Shown: piece after piece, positions 48,959 to 57,995 of the stretch
How positions within the stretch are numbered: the stretch's first letter is position 1
Layout of the letters: every line of letters begins with the position of its first letter
DNA from: Planctopirus ephydatiae
GTDB taxonomy: Bacteria; Planctomycetota; Planctomycetia; Planctomycetales; Planctomycetaceae
NCBI RefSeq assembly: GCF_007752345.1
Contig: NZ_CP036299.1
Location: 248,001-312,000, forward strand
DNA length: 64,000 nucleotides
Direction: 5' to 3'
Translations under genes and position numbers: made by a program
The notes under the pieces: model-generated
The model's database searches: none
What the model was told of the DNA's origin: nothing
What the model saw: only the letters and a program-made list of their open reading frames with translations

Positions 48959-49459
48959 TCATCCCGGTAGAGATTCTCGCGTACTCTTAAGCGTGAGATC
49001 TTTTTTCATGAGGGCATGGGGTAACGTGACACCAACTCGTGTGGCGATTCGTCGTTCAACAACGACGAAGTTTTTCCGCAGAAAGAATGGTTCAGCGGTC
49101 AGACTCACGAGTGAGTGAATGGTGGTCATCTCTTTGGAATGAGCGAGCTTTTCAATGTGCTGCAACATGCCACTGGCGACTCTTTGTCCTTTGGCCCAGG
49201 GGGCTACATAAAAGTGATCGATCAGGCCATCGGGCTGTAAGTCAGCATACCCCGCGATCCTGTCATGCAGCATAGCCACAAATGGTTGCCGGGCTTCCAT
49301 CCGGGCACAGAATGTGACTTTGTCAGCTGCACTCAATGCCCAGGCCATTCGCTGCTCAAGCGAGTAATTGCCAGCAGTCAACTCCATGACAGCAGCCACG
49401 AACAGATCTTGCAGTTGATCGATTTCATGGAACTGGCATGGACGAAATTCGATTGCCAT
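48959..49459 (-). CDS. GNAT N-acetyltransferase
   Basis: 166 residues from ATG at 49459; the open frame to 49708 has no coding character before MAIEFRPCQF. GNAT features: IEFRPCQFHEIDQLQDLFV at the start, ARMEARQPFVAMLHDRIAGY (strands 2-4), IDHFYVAPWAKGQRVASGML (the acetyl-CoA loop region with the Q-x-x-G/A pattern) and SLTAEPFFLRKNFVVVERR near the end. It transfers acetyl from acetyl-CoA to an unknown amine; the gene is divergent from flgE. Confidence 0.85.
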   Translation of the reverse strand: MAIEFRPCQFHEIDQLQDLFVAAVMELTAGNYSLEQRMAWALSAADKVTFCARMEARQPFVAMLHDRIAGYADLQPDGLIDHFYVAPWAKGQRVASGMLQHIEKLAHSKEMTTIHSLVSLTAEPFFLRKNFVVVERRIATRVGVTLPHALMKKDLTLKSTRESLPG

Positions 49460-49833
49460 TGGATTCAACTCACCTTTGCCACTCCAGCCCTTGAAGTCAG
49501 CCATATTTTTACTTGATGGCTGTTCCATGTTCATGCTGTTTTGGGAATGAAGTGCGCTTGCCGGCATTTTCTGCCGGTGCGAGTGACGTTGAATCGATGC
49601 CTGGCCTGGGAAATTTTGAGGATTATCCCGAATAGTCCAGAAGGCATGGTCGTACCGCCCGCCGGTTGGATCGAGGAGGCGATTCTGTATCGCCTGGCCG
49701 ACTGACAAGAACCGATATGCTCACAGATGCACGACGTCGTCAAGTGTTGTGCATCTGTGGTGGCTCAGGAAGAGCCTGCCAGAATTCGCGGTGGAAGCCA
49801 CCCGTCAGGGAGACTTTCAGGAAAGGGCCAGGG
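49460..49833. other. Divergent gene-free stretch before flgE
   Basis: 374 bases. It holds a short CCGGCA-TTTTC-TGCCGG hairpin near 49562-49580. No gene is supported. A flagellar sigma-28 promoter might be expected for flgE, but I see no good match to its consensus. Confidence 0.35.
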
Positions 49834-51522
49834 ATGGGTCTGACTTCTGCTCTGAATACGTCATTGAACGGCCTTTCTCTCAATGAAGTGACCATTGACG
49901 TACTTGGCAACAATATTGCCAATGCCGGTACGAATGGCTTTAAAGCTTCGACCGTTCGCTTTCAGACCCAGTTGGCCCGCACGCTGTCGATTGGTTCACG
50001 ACCGACTGCCACTGATGGGGGAAGTAATCCTCGACAGGTGGGCCTCGGGGCGACGACTTCCGCCATCAGCAAAGACTTTACTCAGGGCAGCCTTTCGAAC
50101 AGTACCAGTGCCTCGGATCTGGCGATTCAAGGGGAAGGCTTCTTTGTGATGGATGGTTCCAGCGGGAGGACTTACACCCGCAACGGGAACTTTCTTCGCA
50201 GCAGTGACAGTTATCTCGTCAACGATCAGGGCCAGTTTGTTCAAGGCTATGGTATTGACAATGAATTCAATATTGTCACCACCCAATTATCGCCTTTGCG
50301 GATTCCTCTGGGTGAGTTGAACGTCGCCCAGCGCACCTCACAAATTACCATGGGGGGAGCACTTTTCCCCGCGGGAGACTTATCGACTCAAGGCTCTCTC
50401 GTGAACAGTGAAGTCCTCACAGACAGCGTGACAGGACTCCCCGCGACAGGCACCGCTTTACTGAGTAACGTGGAGAATGCGGGGGGAGCCAACTATTTCA
50501 ATGTCGGAGACACTTTAACCTTTGCACCTCGCAAAGGTGGGCGGGTGGTCGAAGCGCAAACGTTCGCAGTGACTGCCACATCGACCCTGGCCGACTACGT
50601 CAACTTCATGAATAACACCCTTGGCATTCAAAGTGGTGCGGGGATACCCAACGATGCCACCACTGGCGGGCAACCGGGAGTGACTCTCACCGGTGGTCAA
50701 ATTCAGGTCGTGGGCAATACGGGAACTCAGAATGATATCAGCATTACTGCGGGAGACCTCAAGAGTAACGGTGCTGTCGTTCCCTTGAGCTTTACCCAGT
50801 CGGAATCGAGCAACGGTGAGAGTGCTGCGACTGAATTCATCGTCTACGACTCTCTGGGACAAACCGTCAATGTGCGCATGACCTCGGTTTTGGAAAGCCG
50901 TGGGCCGGGAGCGACGACCTTCCGTTACTTCCTGGAAAGTGCGGATGACAGTCGACCGGGAGTTGCGATTGGCACAGGACTGATCACCTTCGACAGTGAA
51001 GGGAAAATCACGGGTGACACGACGCAGATGTTCACACTCGAGCGCTCGGATACAGCGGCTGTCAGCCCCATGCAGATTGAAATAGATCTTTCTCAGATCA
51101 GCGGGATCTCGTCGGCACAATCGGGCAGTGCTTTGAACCTTTCCAGTCAGAATGGTTCCAAACCAGGGACGTTGCAGAGTTATGTGATTGATGATCAAGG
51201 ATTGATCAACGGGATCTTTGACAACGGCTTGATCCGTTCACTTGGCCAGGTGGTACTGGCCCGATTTGCCAACTCGGATGGTTTGCTCGAAGGGGGTGGC
51301 ACGGCGTTTCGTGAGGGTGTGAGTTCTGGCGTGCCTCAGATTGTGACACCTGGCTCATTCGGAGCGGGGACGATTGCTTCAGGAAAGATCGAGCTCTCGA
51401 ATACTGATATCGGCCGTAACCTGGTCGATCTGATCGTGGCTTCGACCAATTATCGTGGGAATGCACGAGTGATTTCTTCAGTCCAGGATCTGACCAACGA
51501 GTTGCTGCTGTTGGGTCGATAA
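49834..51522 (+). CDS. flgE: Flagellar hook protein FlgE
   Basis: 562 residues from ATG at 49834 (AGGG-type site directly upstream). The N-terminal rod motif is intact (GLTSALNTSLNGLSLNEVTI, then VLGNNIANAGTNGFKAST), the FlgE D2-type middle and large inserted domains follow, and the C-terminal basal-body motif is GKIELSNTDIGRNLVDLIVA with ASTNYRGNARVISSVQDLTN. It forms the curved hook between rod and filament. The length is larger than the 400 or so of enteric FlgE, owing to the middle domains. No other flagellar gene is adjacent, consistent with scattered flagellar genes in planctomycetes, whose swarmer cells are motile. Confidence 0.94.
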   Translation: MGLTSALNTSLNGLSLNEVTIDVLGNNIANAGTNGFKASTVRFQTQLARTLSIGSRPTATDGGSNPRQVGLGATTSAISKDFTQGSLSNSTSASDLAIQGEGFFVMDGSSGRTYTRNGNFLRSSDSYLVNDQGQFVQGYGIDNEFNIVTTQLSPLRIPLGELNVAQRTSQITMGGALFPAGDLSTQGSLVNSEVLTDSVTGLPATGTALLSNVENAGGANYFNVGDTLTFAPRKGGRVVEAQTFAVTATSTLADYVNFMNNTLGIQSGAGIPNDATTGGQPGVTLTGGQIQVVGNTGTQNDISITAGDLKSNGAVVPLSFTQSESSNGESAATEFIVYDSLGQTVNVRMTSVLESRGPGATTFRYFLESADDSRPGVAIGTGLITFDSEGKITGDTTQMFTLERSDTAAVSPMQIEIDLSQISGISSAQSGSALNLSSQNGSKPGTLQSYVIDDQGLINGIFDNGLIRSLGQVVLARFANSDGLLEGGGTAFREGVSSGVPQIVTPGSFGAGTIASGKIELSNTDIGRNLVDLIVASTNYRGNARVISSVQDLTNELLLLGR

Positions 51523-52091
51523 CCTGCAAGTTCCTGAACTCTTGAGGGGCTGATCCTCGCCTTAACGAAGACGATGTTCATCTCCTCGGGAAGATTTTCT
51601 GGCTTCCTCTTCTCTTCTCTATAAGAACTTTATGTTCTCGCAGAATAATTCGTAGAAGCGACCGTCTGATTGTGGATTGTGAATAACTTTTTGGTGGCAA
51701 CCACAATTGAAACCATCACTTAGGTTGATTTACTCACAATCTGCCACTGTTGAGAAGCCATGGAGAAAGTGTCAACAAACTCGCTGAAACCAGTCCCAGA
51801 GCGAGGCACTTATCAAGGTCGCTCCCTGTGGGACACTTGAGCCTGTGGGAAACGCGAAGAGTTACTGCTGACTTTCCGATATGAATCGTCCAACGATCAT
51901 CGAGTTATCGACGGTACTTCAGGAAATCTGAGTGTTTTGTGCCGATTTCCTGTGAGTTGATCGATTCTTTCTGGTGGAACGAATAGTCTCATAAAGCGTG
52001 TTGGTCAAGAGGATTTGACGAGCGTCCCTTCATGGAGGTTGATCGGACATCCAGAAGATTCACAGTGGCGAACGGCAGGTAGTGACGCAAT
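51523..52091. other. Long gene-free stretch with hairpins
   Basis: 569 bases after flgE. CAGGAAATC (51920-51928) and GATTTCCTG (51944-51952) form a 9-bp stem. A second dyad pairs ATTGTGG (51669-51675) with CCACAAT (51701-51707), and a DnaA-box-like TGTGAATAA lies at 51678-51686. No ORF has coding character. A small RNA is possible but not shown. Confidence 0.35.
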
Positions 52092-53090
52092 ATGTCGGCT
52101 GGATATCTCATTACGTTGGGAGATGATCTCAAGCGGGGATTGGCGACGTTTCCTGTCGAGCTGGCACAAAGACATGCCCGCTTCATTGAGAGTCGTCAAC
52201 AGGACGATGGAGGCTTTGGTGGTCGAGTGGAAGCCCTCGATGGGACACCACTGGCAGCTGATGAAGCGACCTCCGACCTTTACTACGCTGCCTTTGCCGT
52301 GAGATCACTCGTCGCACTGGGGCAGCTTGCTCCTCAGGTGGCACAGCGTGCGGGAAACTGGATGGGCCAGGCCTGGTCACCCCGCCTCAATGTGATCGAT
52401 CTCGTGAGTTGGCTCTATCTGAGTGTGGTGCTCCAGATCGAACAGGGGATCGAAACGGTCTCGGTTCAAGCGGCCAACTCATCTGTGTCATCAGAGGACG
52501 TGCTGGAAGCGGTTCACAGGCTCGAAGAACTTCGCCGGCCCGATGGTGGATATGCCAAATCGATGGAAGGTGTATCGAGTAGTACCTATCACAGCTTTCT
52601 GGCAGCACTGGCTTATGAACTGGTCGGTCAGTCGCCCCCGGAGATCGCTCGACTGATGAGCTTTGTGAAGTCGCGCCAGCGGGATGATGGCGGGTTTGTC
52701 GAAATTGGCCCCATGAAGCGCAGTGGCACGAACCCTACGGCTGCTGCTGTCGCCTTGCTCAAGATGTATGGCGAGATCACACCGGCACTCAAAAGTGATG
52801 TGGCGGGCTATCTGAGTGATGTGAAAGCCAGTGATGGGGGTTATCTGGCGAACAGCCGCATCCCTTTCCCGGATGGATTATCAACCTTCACAGCGCTGGT
52901 GACATGTCGCACGTTGGACATTGAATCTCCCAGTCCGTGGAGGAGAGTCGGCGCTTTCATGAAAAGTATTGAAGTTCCTACGGGAGGATTTCTGGCCGCT
53001 GGCTGGGATCGCGAAGCCGACGTCGAATACACTTTCTACGGATTAGGGATTCGCGCACTCATTGGGCTGGAAGCGAAAGCCGCTTCCTGA
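52092..53090 (+). CDS. Prenyltransferase/squalene-oxidase-repeat protein
   Basis: 332 residues forming an alpha-alpha barrel of the protein-prenyltransferase beta-subunit / terpene cyclase type. Repeats are recognised by the DGG-F/Y core: SRQQDDGGFGGRV, LRRPDGGYAKSM, SRQRDDGGFVEIG, KASDGGYLANSR and EVPTGGFLAAGW, each followed by a helix pair. The closest fold match is geranylgeranyl transferase type 2 beta, but bacteria have no such protein prenylation, so the substrate is unknown. Its stop is 11 bases before the dus gene, so the two may be cotranscribed. Confidence 0.8.
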   Translation: MSAGYLITLGDDLKRGLATFPVELAQRHARFIESRQQDDGGFGGRVEALDGTPLAADEATSDLYYAAFAVRSLVALGQLAPQVAQRAGNWMGQAWSPRLNVIDLVSWLYLSVVLQIEQGIETVSVQAANSSVSSEDVLEAVHRLEELRRPDGGYAKSMEGVSSSTYHSFLAALAYELVGQSPPEIARLMSFVKSRQRDDGGFVEIGPMKRSGTNPTAAAVALLKMYGEITPALKSDVAGYLSDVKASDGGYLANSRIPFPDGLSTFTALVTCRTLDIESPSPWRRVGAFMKSIEVPTGGFLAAGWDREADVEYTFYGLGIRALIGLEAKAAS

Positions 53091-53101
53091 AGGTTTGTGG
53101 C

Positions 53102-54070
53102 ATGCGTATTGGGAATATCAGTCTGGCTCATGGGCTGACGTTGGCTCCGATGGAGGAGCATACGAGTTTGCCTTTCCGGCTGATTTGCAAGCAGCAGGGG
53201 GCCAGCCTGGTTTGCAGTGAGCGGATCGATGCCAAAGATGTGGCCGAGCGGGATAAGCGCGCCATCAAGCTGCTGTCGACGACTTCGGCCGAGCGGCCGG
53301 CTGTCGGTCAGATCAGCGGGAATGATGCTGTTCAGATTGGTGAAGCCGCCCGGGTCATTGAAGAGCTGGGTTTTTCGATGGTCGATCTGAATTTTGAATG
53401 CCCGATCCGTCGTCTGGTGGGTCGTGGCGAAGGTGGTGCGCTGATGGGCCAGCCACAGAGGATTGCCGAGCTGGTAGCGGCAGCTCAGCAAGCGGTCTCG
53501 ATCCCGGTGACAGTTAAGTTGCGGACAGGCCCTAAGGCGGGCGCAGACACAGCTGTCGAGACGGCCCAGCGAGTTGAGCAGGCTGGTGGTGCGGCCATTG
53601 TTCTGCATGCCCGCAGTGTCGAGCAGGCTTATCTGGGTGGGCCGGACTGGCAGCATGTGACGCGTGTGAAGGAAGCTGTTTCGATTCCAGTGTTAGGAAG
53701 TGGTGGGGTGCGTACGCCTCAGGATGCCATCAGTTTTCTGGAATCGAGTGGAGCCGATGGCGTGGCGATTGGCCGGGGTTGCCTGGGAAACCCGTGGATC
53801 TTTCAGCAGGCCCGCACGCTGCTGTTTGGCAGCCGTGAGATTGTTGAGCCGAGTCCTGCCGAGCGAGGGAAAGTGCTGCTGGCTCTTGTCGAGCATGAGT
53901 TCGAGTTTTATTCAGCTCATCTGGCCCAGAAGCGACTGGCCCGGACGGCCTGCTACTTTGCGAAGTTCCTCCCGGATTTTGCGGAGTTCAAGAAGGAGAT
54001 CCACGCCATCAAGAATCTTGCTCAGTTTCGCACACTGGTGCGGGAATGGTTCCGGCCAGTGGCTCGGTAG
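53102..54070 (+). CDS. tRNA-dihydrouridine synthase (Dus family)
   Basis: 322 residues. An FMN enzyme that reduces uridine to dihydrouridine in tRNA D-loops. The start LTLAPMEEHTSLPFRLICKQ is the family's APM motif. The catalytic cysteine lies in NFECPIRRLVGRGEGGAL (normally NxGCP), VTVKLRTGP supplies the phosphate site, IVLHARSVEQAYLGGPDW is the HGR-type motif and VLGSGGVRTPQD plus GVAIGRGCLGNPWIF bind FMN. The DusB-like branch fits best. AAGG precedes the ATG by eight bases. It overlaps no neighbour but follows the barrel gene by 11 bases. Confidence 0.93.
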   Translation: MRIGNISLAHGLTLAPMEEHTSLPFRLICKQQGASLVCSERIDAKDVAERDKRAIKLLSTTSAERPAVGQISGNDAVQIGEAARVIEELGFSMVDLNFECPIRRLVGRGEGGALMGQPQRIAELVAAAQQAVSIPVTVKLRTGPKAGADTAVETAQRVEQAGGAAIVLHARSVEQAYLGGPDWQHVTRVKEAVSIPVLGSGGVRTPQDAISFLESSGADGVAIGRGCLGNPWIFQQARTLLFGSREIVEPSPAERGKVLLALVEHEFEFYSAHLAQKRLARTACYFAKFLPDFAEFKKEIHAIKNLAQFRTLVREWFRPVAR

Positions 54071-54154
54071 CCTCCTCTGCTTGACAGCCTGATTCGGTGC
54101 AACGCACACTGCAGATCGACGAAAACAGGTTTTCCAGTTCCTCAGGAGTCTCCC

Positions 54155-55393
54155 ATGTCAGCGGCACGGAAGCTGAAAGATTTTTCCCATCAGTTGACGA
54201 ACGGCTGGTTTCCTCTGGCTGTTTTGCTGCTGACATTCGCGCAGTTGATGTTTTCGATGGGAAAGCCGGCCGAGGCACAAGAGACCAAAGCGGCCGCATT
54301 GTTCCATGTATATTTTGGAACTTATACTTCGGGGACCAGTGAGGGGATTTATCGATCGACTTTCGATGCATCGACGGGCGCTCTTTCGACACCGGAATTG
54401 GTGGCTAAGGTGACGAATCCTTCGTTTCTGGCGATGCATCCGACGAAGCCTGTGATTTACTGTGTGAGTGAAGTGGCCGAATCGCTGCCAGGGAGTGAAG
54501 CGGGACGACCGACGGGGGCTGTGATTGCTTTTTCGCGGGAAGCGGCCAATGGTTCGCTGAAGGAACTGGGTTGGAAACCTTCTGGCGGAGCGGGGCCATG
54601 TCATCTTTCGGTCGATCTGGCGGGAAGTGCTTTGTTTGTCGCGAACTATGGCGGTGGCTCGGTGGCATCACTTCCTCTCAATGCAGAGGGTGTTCCCGAA
54701 AAGCCCTCGTCGGTCATGGTGCATGAAGGGTCGAGCATTAATAAACAGCGGCAACAGAAGCCGCATGCGCATTCGATCAATCTCGATCAGTCGAATCGCT
54801 ATGCCTTTGCGGCAGATCTGGGTTGCGACAAGATCTTTATCTATCAATTTGACCCGGCGACCCGCACGCTCAAGCCTCATGACATTCCTTCTGCACCGGT
54901 CGCGGCAGGTTCCGGGCCCAGGCACTTAGCGTTTCATCCCAATGGACGCTTCGCTTATGTGATTAATGAGCTCACTTCGACCATTACTGCTTTTAAGTAT
55001 GACTCGACCAAGGGAGATCTGGAACCAATTCAGACGGTCTCGACTCTACCTAAAGATGCGAACACACCTGGCAATTCGACGGCAGAGATTGTGGCCCATC
55101 CTTCGGGGAACTGGCTGGTGGGATCGAATCGCGGCCATGACAGTCTGGCACTCTTCAGTATTCGGCCAGAGACGGGCGAGTTGAAGCTGGTGGCCAATGT
55201 ACCTGCTGGTGGTAAGACACCCAGAAACTTTGCATTCGACCCGACGGGCCAATGGCTCATCGCGGCTCACCAGGGGAGCAACAGTGTGCAGGTCTTTGCG
55301 TTCAATGCCTCGACAGGGACACTAACCCCGCAGGGAGAACCTGTGGCGATTGGTGCTCCGGTCTGTGTGCGGTTTGTGCCAGTCAAGCCTTGA
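54155..55393 (+). CDS. Exported lactonase-family (YbhE-type) beta-propeller
   Basis: 412 residues from ATG at 54155, with AGGAG six bases upstream. A signal peptide (GWFPLAVLLLTFAQLMFSMG, then AEAQE) leads to a seven-bladed propeller of the 6-phosphogluconolactonase YbhE family: FHVYFGTYTSGTSEGIYRS, NPSFLAMHPTKPVIYCVSEV, AGPCHLSVDLAGSALFVANY, GSGPRHLAFHPNGRFAYVIN and KTPRNFAFDPTGQWLIAAHQ. The blade residues and ELTSTITAFKYD match the family. Its export argues against a pentose-phosphate role; the substrate is probably another lactone or none. Confidence 0.88.
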   Translation: MSAARKLKDFSHQLTNGWFPLAVLLLTFAQLMFSMGKPAEAQETKAAALFHVYFGTYTSGTSEGIYRSTFDASTGALSTPELVAKVTNPSFLAMHPTKPVIYCVSEVAESLPGSEAGRPTGAVIAFSREAANGSLKELGWKPSGGAGPCHLSVDLAGSALFVANYGGGSVASLPLNAEGVPEKPSSVMVHEGSSINKQRQQKPHAHSINLDQSNRYAFAADLGCDKIFIYQFDPATRTLKPHDIPSAPVAAGSGPRHLAFHPNGRFAYVINELTSTITAFKYDSTKGDLEPIQTVSTLPKDANTPGNSTAEIVAHPSGNWLVGSNRGHDSLALFSIRPETGELKLVANVPAGGKTPRNFAFDPTGQWLIAAHQGSNSVQVFAFNASTGTLTPQGEPVAIGAPVCVRFVPVKP

Positions 55394-55625
55394 TGCAGCA
55401 GGACCTCGCCCAGGGATCTCGTAATGGTCCAACGATCTTTGTCGGCTGGCCCTGTGTGGGGTTTGATTAAGAATTCAAACTCTCGCAGAATTTCGGCATA
55501 TTCTTGATGACTGAACGTCAGGGCACTCTTTAGGATGCTAGCCGTCGGTGCTTCACCGCCTGAGTCAGATTTCGGACTTTGGATGTTGAATCATCATCGC
55601 GCTCCCACTCTTTAAAGGTTCTCTC

Positions 55626-56414
55626 ATGACCCAGGCATGGCCGACCTATCCTGCTCCCCGCAAACTGGCACTGGTGGTCAGTTGTGTAGACTATCGTCTG
55701 CTGGATGACATCGTCAGTTACCTGCATCTGGACAATATGACGAACCGGTATTACCACTTCGCGATTGCCGGGACGGCGCTGAGTTTAGTGGAGAAGTTAC
55801 GAAGAGATGACTTTCAGCCACCTGAACCAGGCGATATCGAAAACTATGAGCGGGCCAATATCCAGTGTGAGACCGATTTGATGAAGTTGTTCGCTTCGTG
55901 GAAGCGGACATTCTTTGATCAGGTGAAAGCAGGATTGATTCTGACGAAACAGGGGATCTCGGATATCTATATTATTCAACACGAAAACTGTGGGGCCTTT
56001 CGGATTTATCTCGACAAAGACATAGAGACAAAGTGTTGCCAGAAGTCGGATAATTCTTCATGTACTTTCGACGCAGAGATCCGGATGCATCAATGGTATG
56101 CTGCATTGCTAAAGGAGCAATTGAGACGAGATTGGGAGTGTTTTATTAAGTTATTGTTAGAAGATCATTCACAGGACATCGTGCAATCTATTAATGAGTG
56201 TCGAGAGCTTGCCAAGAAAGATTGTGAAAAAGACTCCGAATCCAACAAGCCGGATAAAAAAGAGTTAAATGCACCGCCTGAAATTCATCTTCTGTATATG
56301 ACTCTTCGCGGAGAGGTGATTGACCTGGAAAAGTGGGAATCGAAGGATTCACCTGTGAAAGTCAAAGATAAGAAGAAATCCAAAAAGTCGAAAGACACAA
56401 AGAAGTCCGAGTAA
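55626..56414 (+). CDS. Divergent beta-carbonic-anhydrase-like protein
   Basis: 262 residues. The N-terminal half fits the beta-carbonic anhydrase pattern: C20-x-D22-x-R24 in VVSCVDYRL, an AIAG strand where RNAGN is normal, and H119-x-x-C122 in IIQHENCGAF. These match the three zinc ligands (Cys, His, Cys) and the Asp/Arg pair of the family. Between residues 60 and 105 is a family-atypical helical insertion with C81, and the C-terminal 60 residues are Lys/Asp/Ser-rich (KKKSKKSKDTKKSE). AAAGG precedes the ATG. Carbonic anhydrase activity is not proven. It lies just before an aldehyde dehydrogenase gene in the same direction. Confidence 0.55.
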   Translation: MTQAWPTYPAPRKLALVVSCVDYRLLDDIVSYLHLDNMTNRYYHFAIAGTALSLVEKLRRDDFQPPEPGDIENYERANIQCETDLMKLFASWKRTFFDQVKAGLILTKQGISDIYIIQHENCGAFRIYLDKDIETKCCQKSDNSSCTFDAEIRMHQWYAALLKEQLRRDWECFIKLLLEDHSQDIVQSINECRELAKKDCEKDSESNKPDKKELNAPPEIHLLYMTLRGEVIDLEKWESKDSPVKVKDKKKSKKSKDTKKSE

Positions 56415-56441
56415 TTATTTATCGAGTTGCTGGTTCATATC

Positions 56442-57884
56442 ATGTCATTTACTCCTGTCTGTTTGCCCTTATATATTGCTGGTGAGCCGCTGGTGACGAG
56501 CCAGCCGCTGGAGGTGCGGTATCCTTATGATGGATCGCTGACGGGAACTGTCTCAACGGCCCGGCATGAGCATCTGGAAGCAGCGATCCAGGCGGCTCTC
56601 AAAGGTCATGCGCCTTTGAGTCGGTATAGCCGGGAGCAGGTTTTGCGGCGTGCCAGCCTGATCTTTTCTCAGCGAACGGAAGAATTCGCCCGGTTGATGA
56701 CGCGGGAGACGGGTCTCGCGCTCAAAGATACTAGAGCCGAAGCGAGCCGCGTATGTGATGTGCTCCATGGTGCTTCGATGGCCGCCATGGAATGCGATGA
56801 TGCGACGTTCTGGGGCGATGTGACACCGCCGGGGAAAATACTGGGCAGCAGGAATCGCTCTGTCCATGTGATGCGTGAGCCTTTAAGGCTGGCGGCTGCG
56901 ATTACTCCCTTCAATCATCCGTTGACACAACTGGCTCATAAGGTGGCCCCGGCGATCGCCGCGGGAACGCCGATTGTCTTGAAACCTTCCGATAAGACCC
57001 CGCTGACGGCTGTACGATTTGCGGAAACGCTGTATGAAGCGGGTCTTCCGGGCTGGATGCTGAGTGTGCTCATTGGGCCGGTCGATACGGTGATCGAGCC
57101 GCTGATCACTGATCCTCGTGTGGAGGCGATTTCTTTCACAGGAAGTGTCGCTATCGGCAAGCGGATTGCGGGAATGGCCGGTTACAAACGCATCTGCCTG
57201 GAGTTGGGGGGCAACTCGGAACTCATTGTGTTGAAAGATGCCGACCTGACACTGGCGGCCAAGCTGGCTTGCGAAGGGAGCTATCGCAATTCGGGTCAGC
57301 GTTGCACTGCGGTGAAGCGTGTGCTGGCCGAAGCGAGTATCTATGAAGAACTCGCACAAAGAATTACTGAAGCCACCAAAGCCTTTATGAGTGGAGATCC
57401 CGAGGACTCGAAAACGGATGTCGGCACTTTAATTTCGGAATCAGCCGCTATTGGTATTGAAAAGAGTCTGCATGAGGCGATTGCTCGGGGTGCTGTTCTG
57501 CTTGCAGGAGGCCAGAGGAACGTCGCACTGCTGGTTCCGACAGTCCTGAAGGATGTGCCTCGGGATGTGCCTCTGGTTGTGGAAGAGACCTTCGGGCCCA
57601 TCACGCCGATCATTCCTGTAAGAGATCTGGCAGATGCTGTTCAATACGCCAACAGTAGCCGCTATGGCCTTTCGACGAGTGTCGTGACCGATTCGATGTC
57701 ACAGGCGATGACGGCGATTCGCGAACTGCATACCGGGATGGTGCATGTGAATGAAGTCCCTGGTTATCGGCTGGAGCAGGCTCCGTTCGGAGGGATTAAA
57801 GATTCCGGTCTGGGGATTAAAGAAGGGATTATTGAAGCGAAGAAGTTCTACTCGAATTCGAAGACTTACTCCTTGCCATGGTAG
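56442..57884 (+). CDS. NAD(P)-dependent aldehyde dehydrogenase
   Basis: 480 residues from ATG at 56442; the TTG at 56427 would add five. Oxidises an aldehyde to an acid. Motifs: AAITPFNHPLTQLAHKVAPA and KPSDKTPLTA at the cofactor site, SFTGSVAIGKRIA, the catalytic Glu in CLELGGNSELIV, the catalytic Cys in NSGQRCTAVKR, and EETFGPITPIIPV. The C-terminal EVPGYRLEQAPFGGIKDSG with final KTYSLPW is shared with phosphonoacetaldehyde dehydrogenase (PhnY) and lactaldehyde dehydrogenases. No other phosphonate gene is near. The gene starts 27 bases after the carbonic-anhydrase-like gene. Confidence 0.92.
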   Translation: MSFTPVCLPLYIAGEPLVTSQPLEVRYPYDGSLTGTVSTARHEHLEAAIQAALKGHAPLSRYSREQVLRRASLIFSQRTEEFARLMTRETGLALKDTRAEASRVCDVLHGASMAAMECDDATFWGDVTPPGKILGSRNRSVHVMREPLRLAAAITPFNHPLTQLAHKVAPAIAAGTPIVLKPSDKTPLTAVRFAETLYEAGLPGWMLSVLIGPVDTVIEPLITDPRVEAISFTGSVAIGKRIAGMAGYKRICLELGGNSELIVLKDADLTLAAKLACEGSYRNSGQRCTAVKRVLAEASIYEELAQRITEATKAFMSGDPEDSKTDVGTLISESAAIGIEKSLHEAIARGAVLLAGGQRNVALLVPTVLKDVPRDVPLVVEETFGPITPIIPVRDLADAVQYANSSRYGLSTSVVTDSMSQAMTAIRELHTGMVHVNEVPGYRLEQAPFGGIKDSGLGIKEGIIEAKKFYSNSKTYSLPW

Positions 57885-57995
57885 ACATATTGTCGATAGT
57901 GAGCATTCGAGCTAAGGATGTGTCGAGAATTAGACAATCTTTATCATTTCGGCGGATGATATTTTTGAAACGAACCAGAAAACAGTGGAACGATA

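Noticed and set aside
49681-49717. Possible sigma-28 promoter before flgE (ACCGATAT)
   Set aside because: No TAAA-type -35 at the right distance and only partial -10 match.
51678-51686. DnaA-box-like TGTGAATAA in a gene-free stretch, as a possible replication origin
   Set aside because: Only one such word; no cluster of boxes, no dnaA or dnaN nearby, and no AT-rich unwinding element.
55626-56414. Calling this gene a confirmed carbonic anhydrase
   Set aside because: The ligand pattern fits, but the RNAGN loop and spacing differ, so only likeness is claimed.
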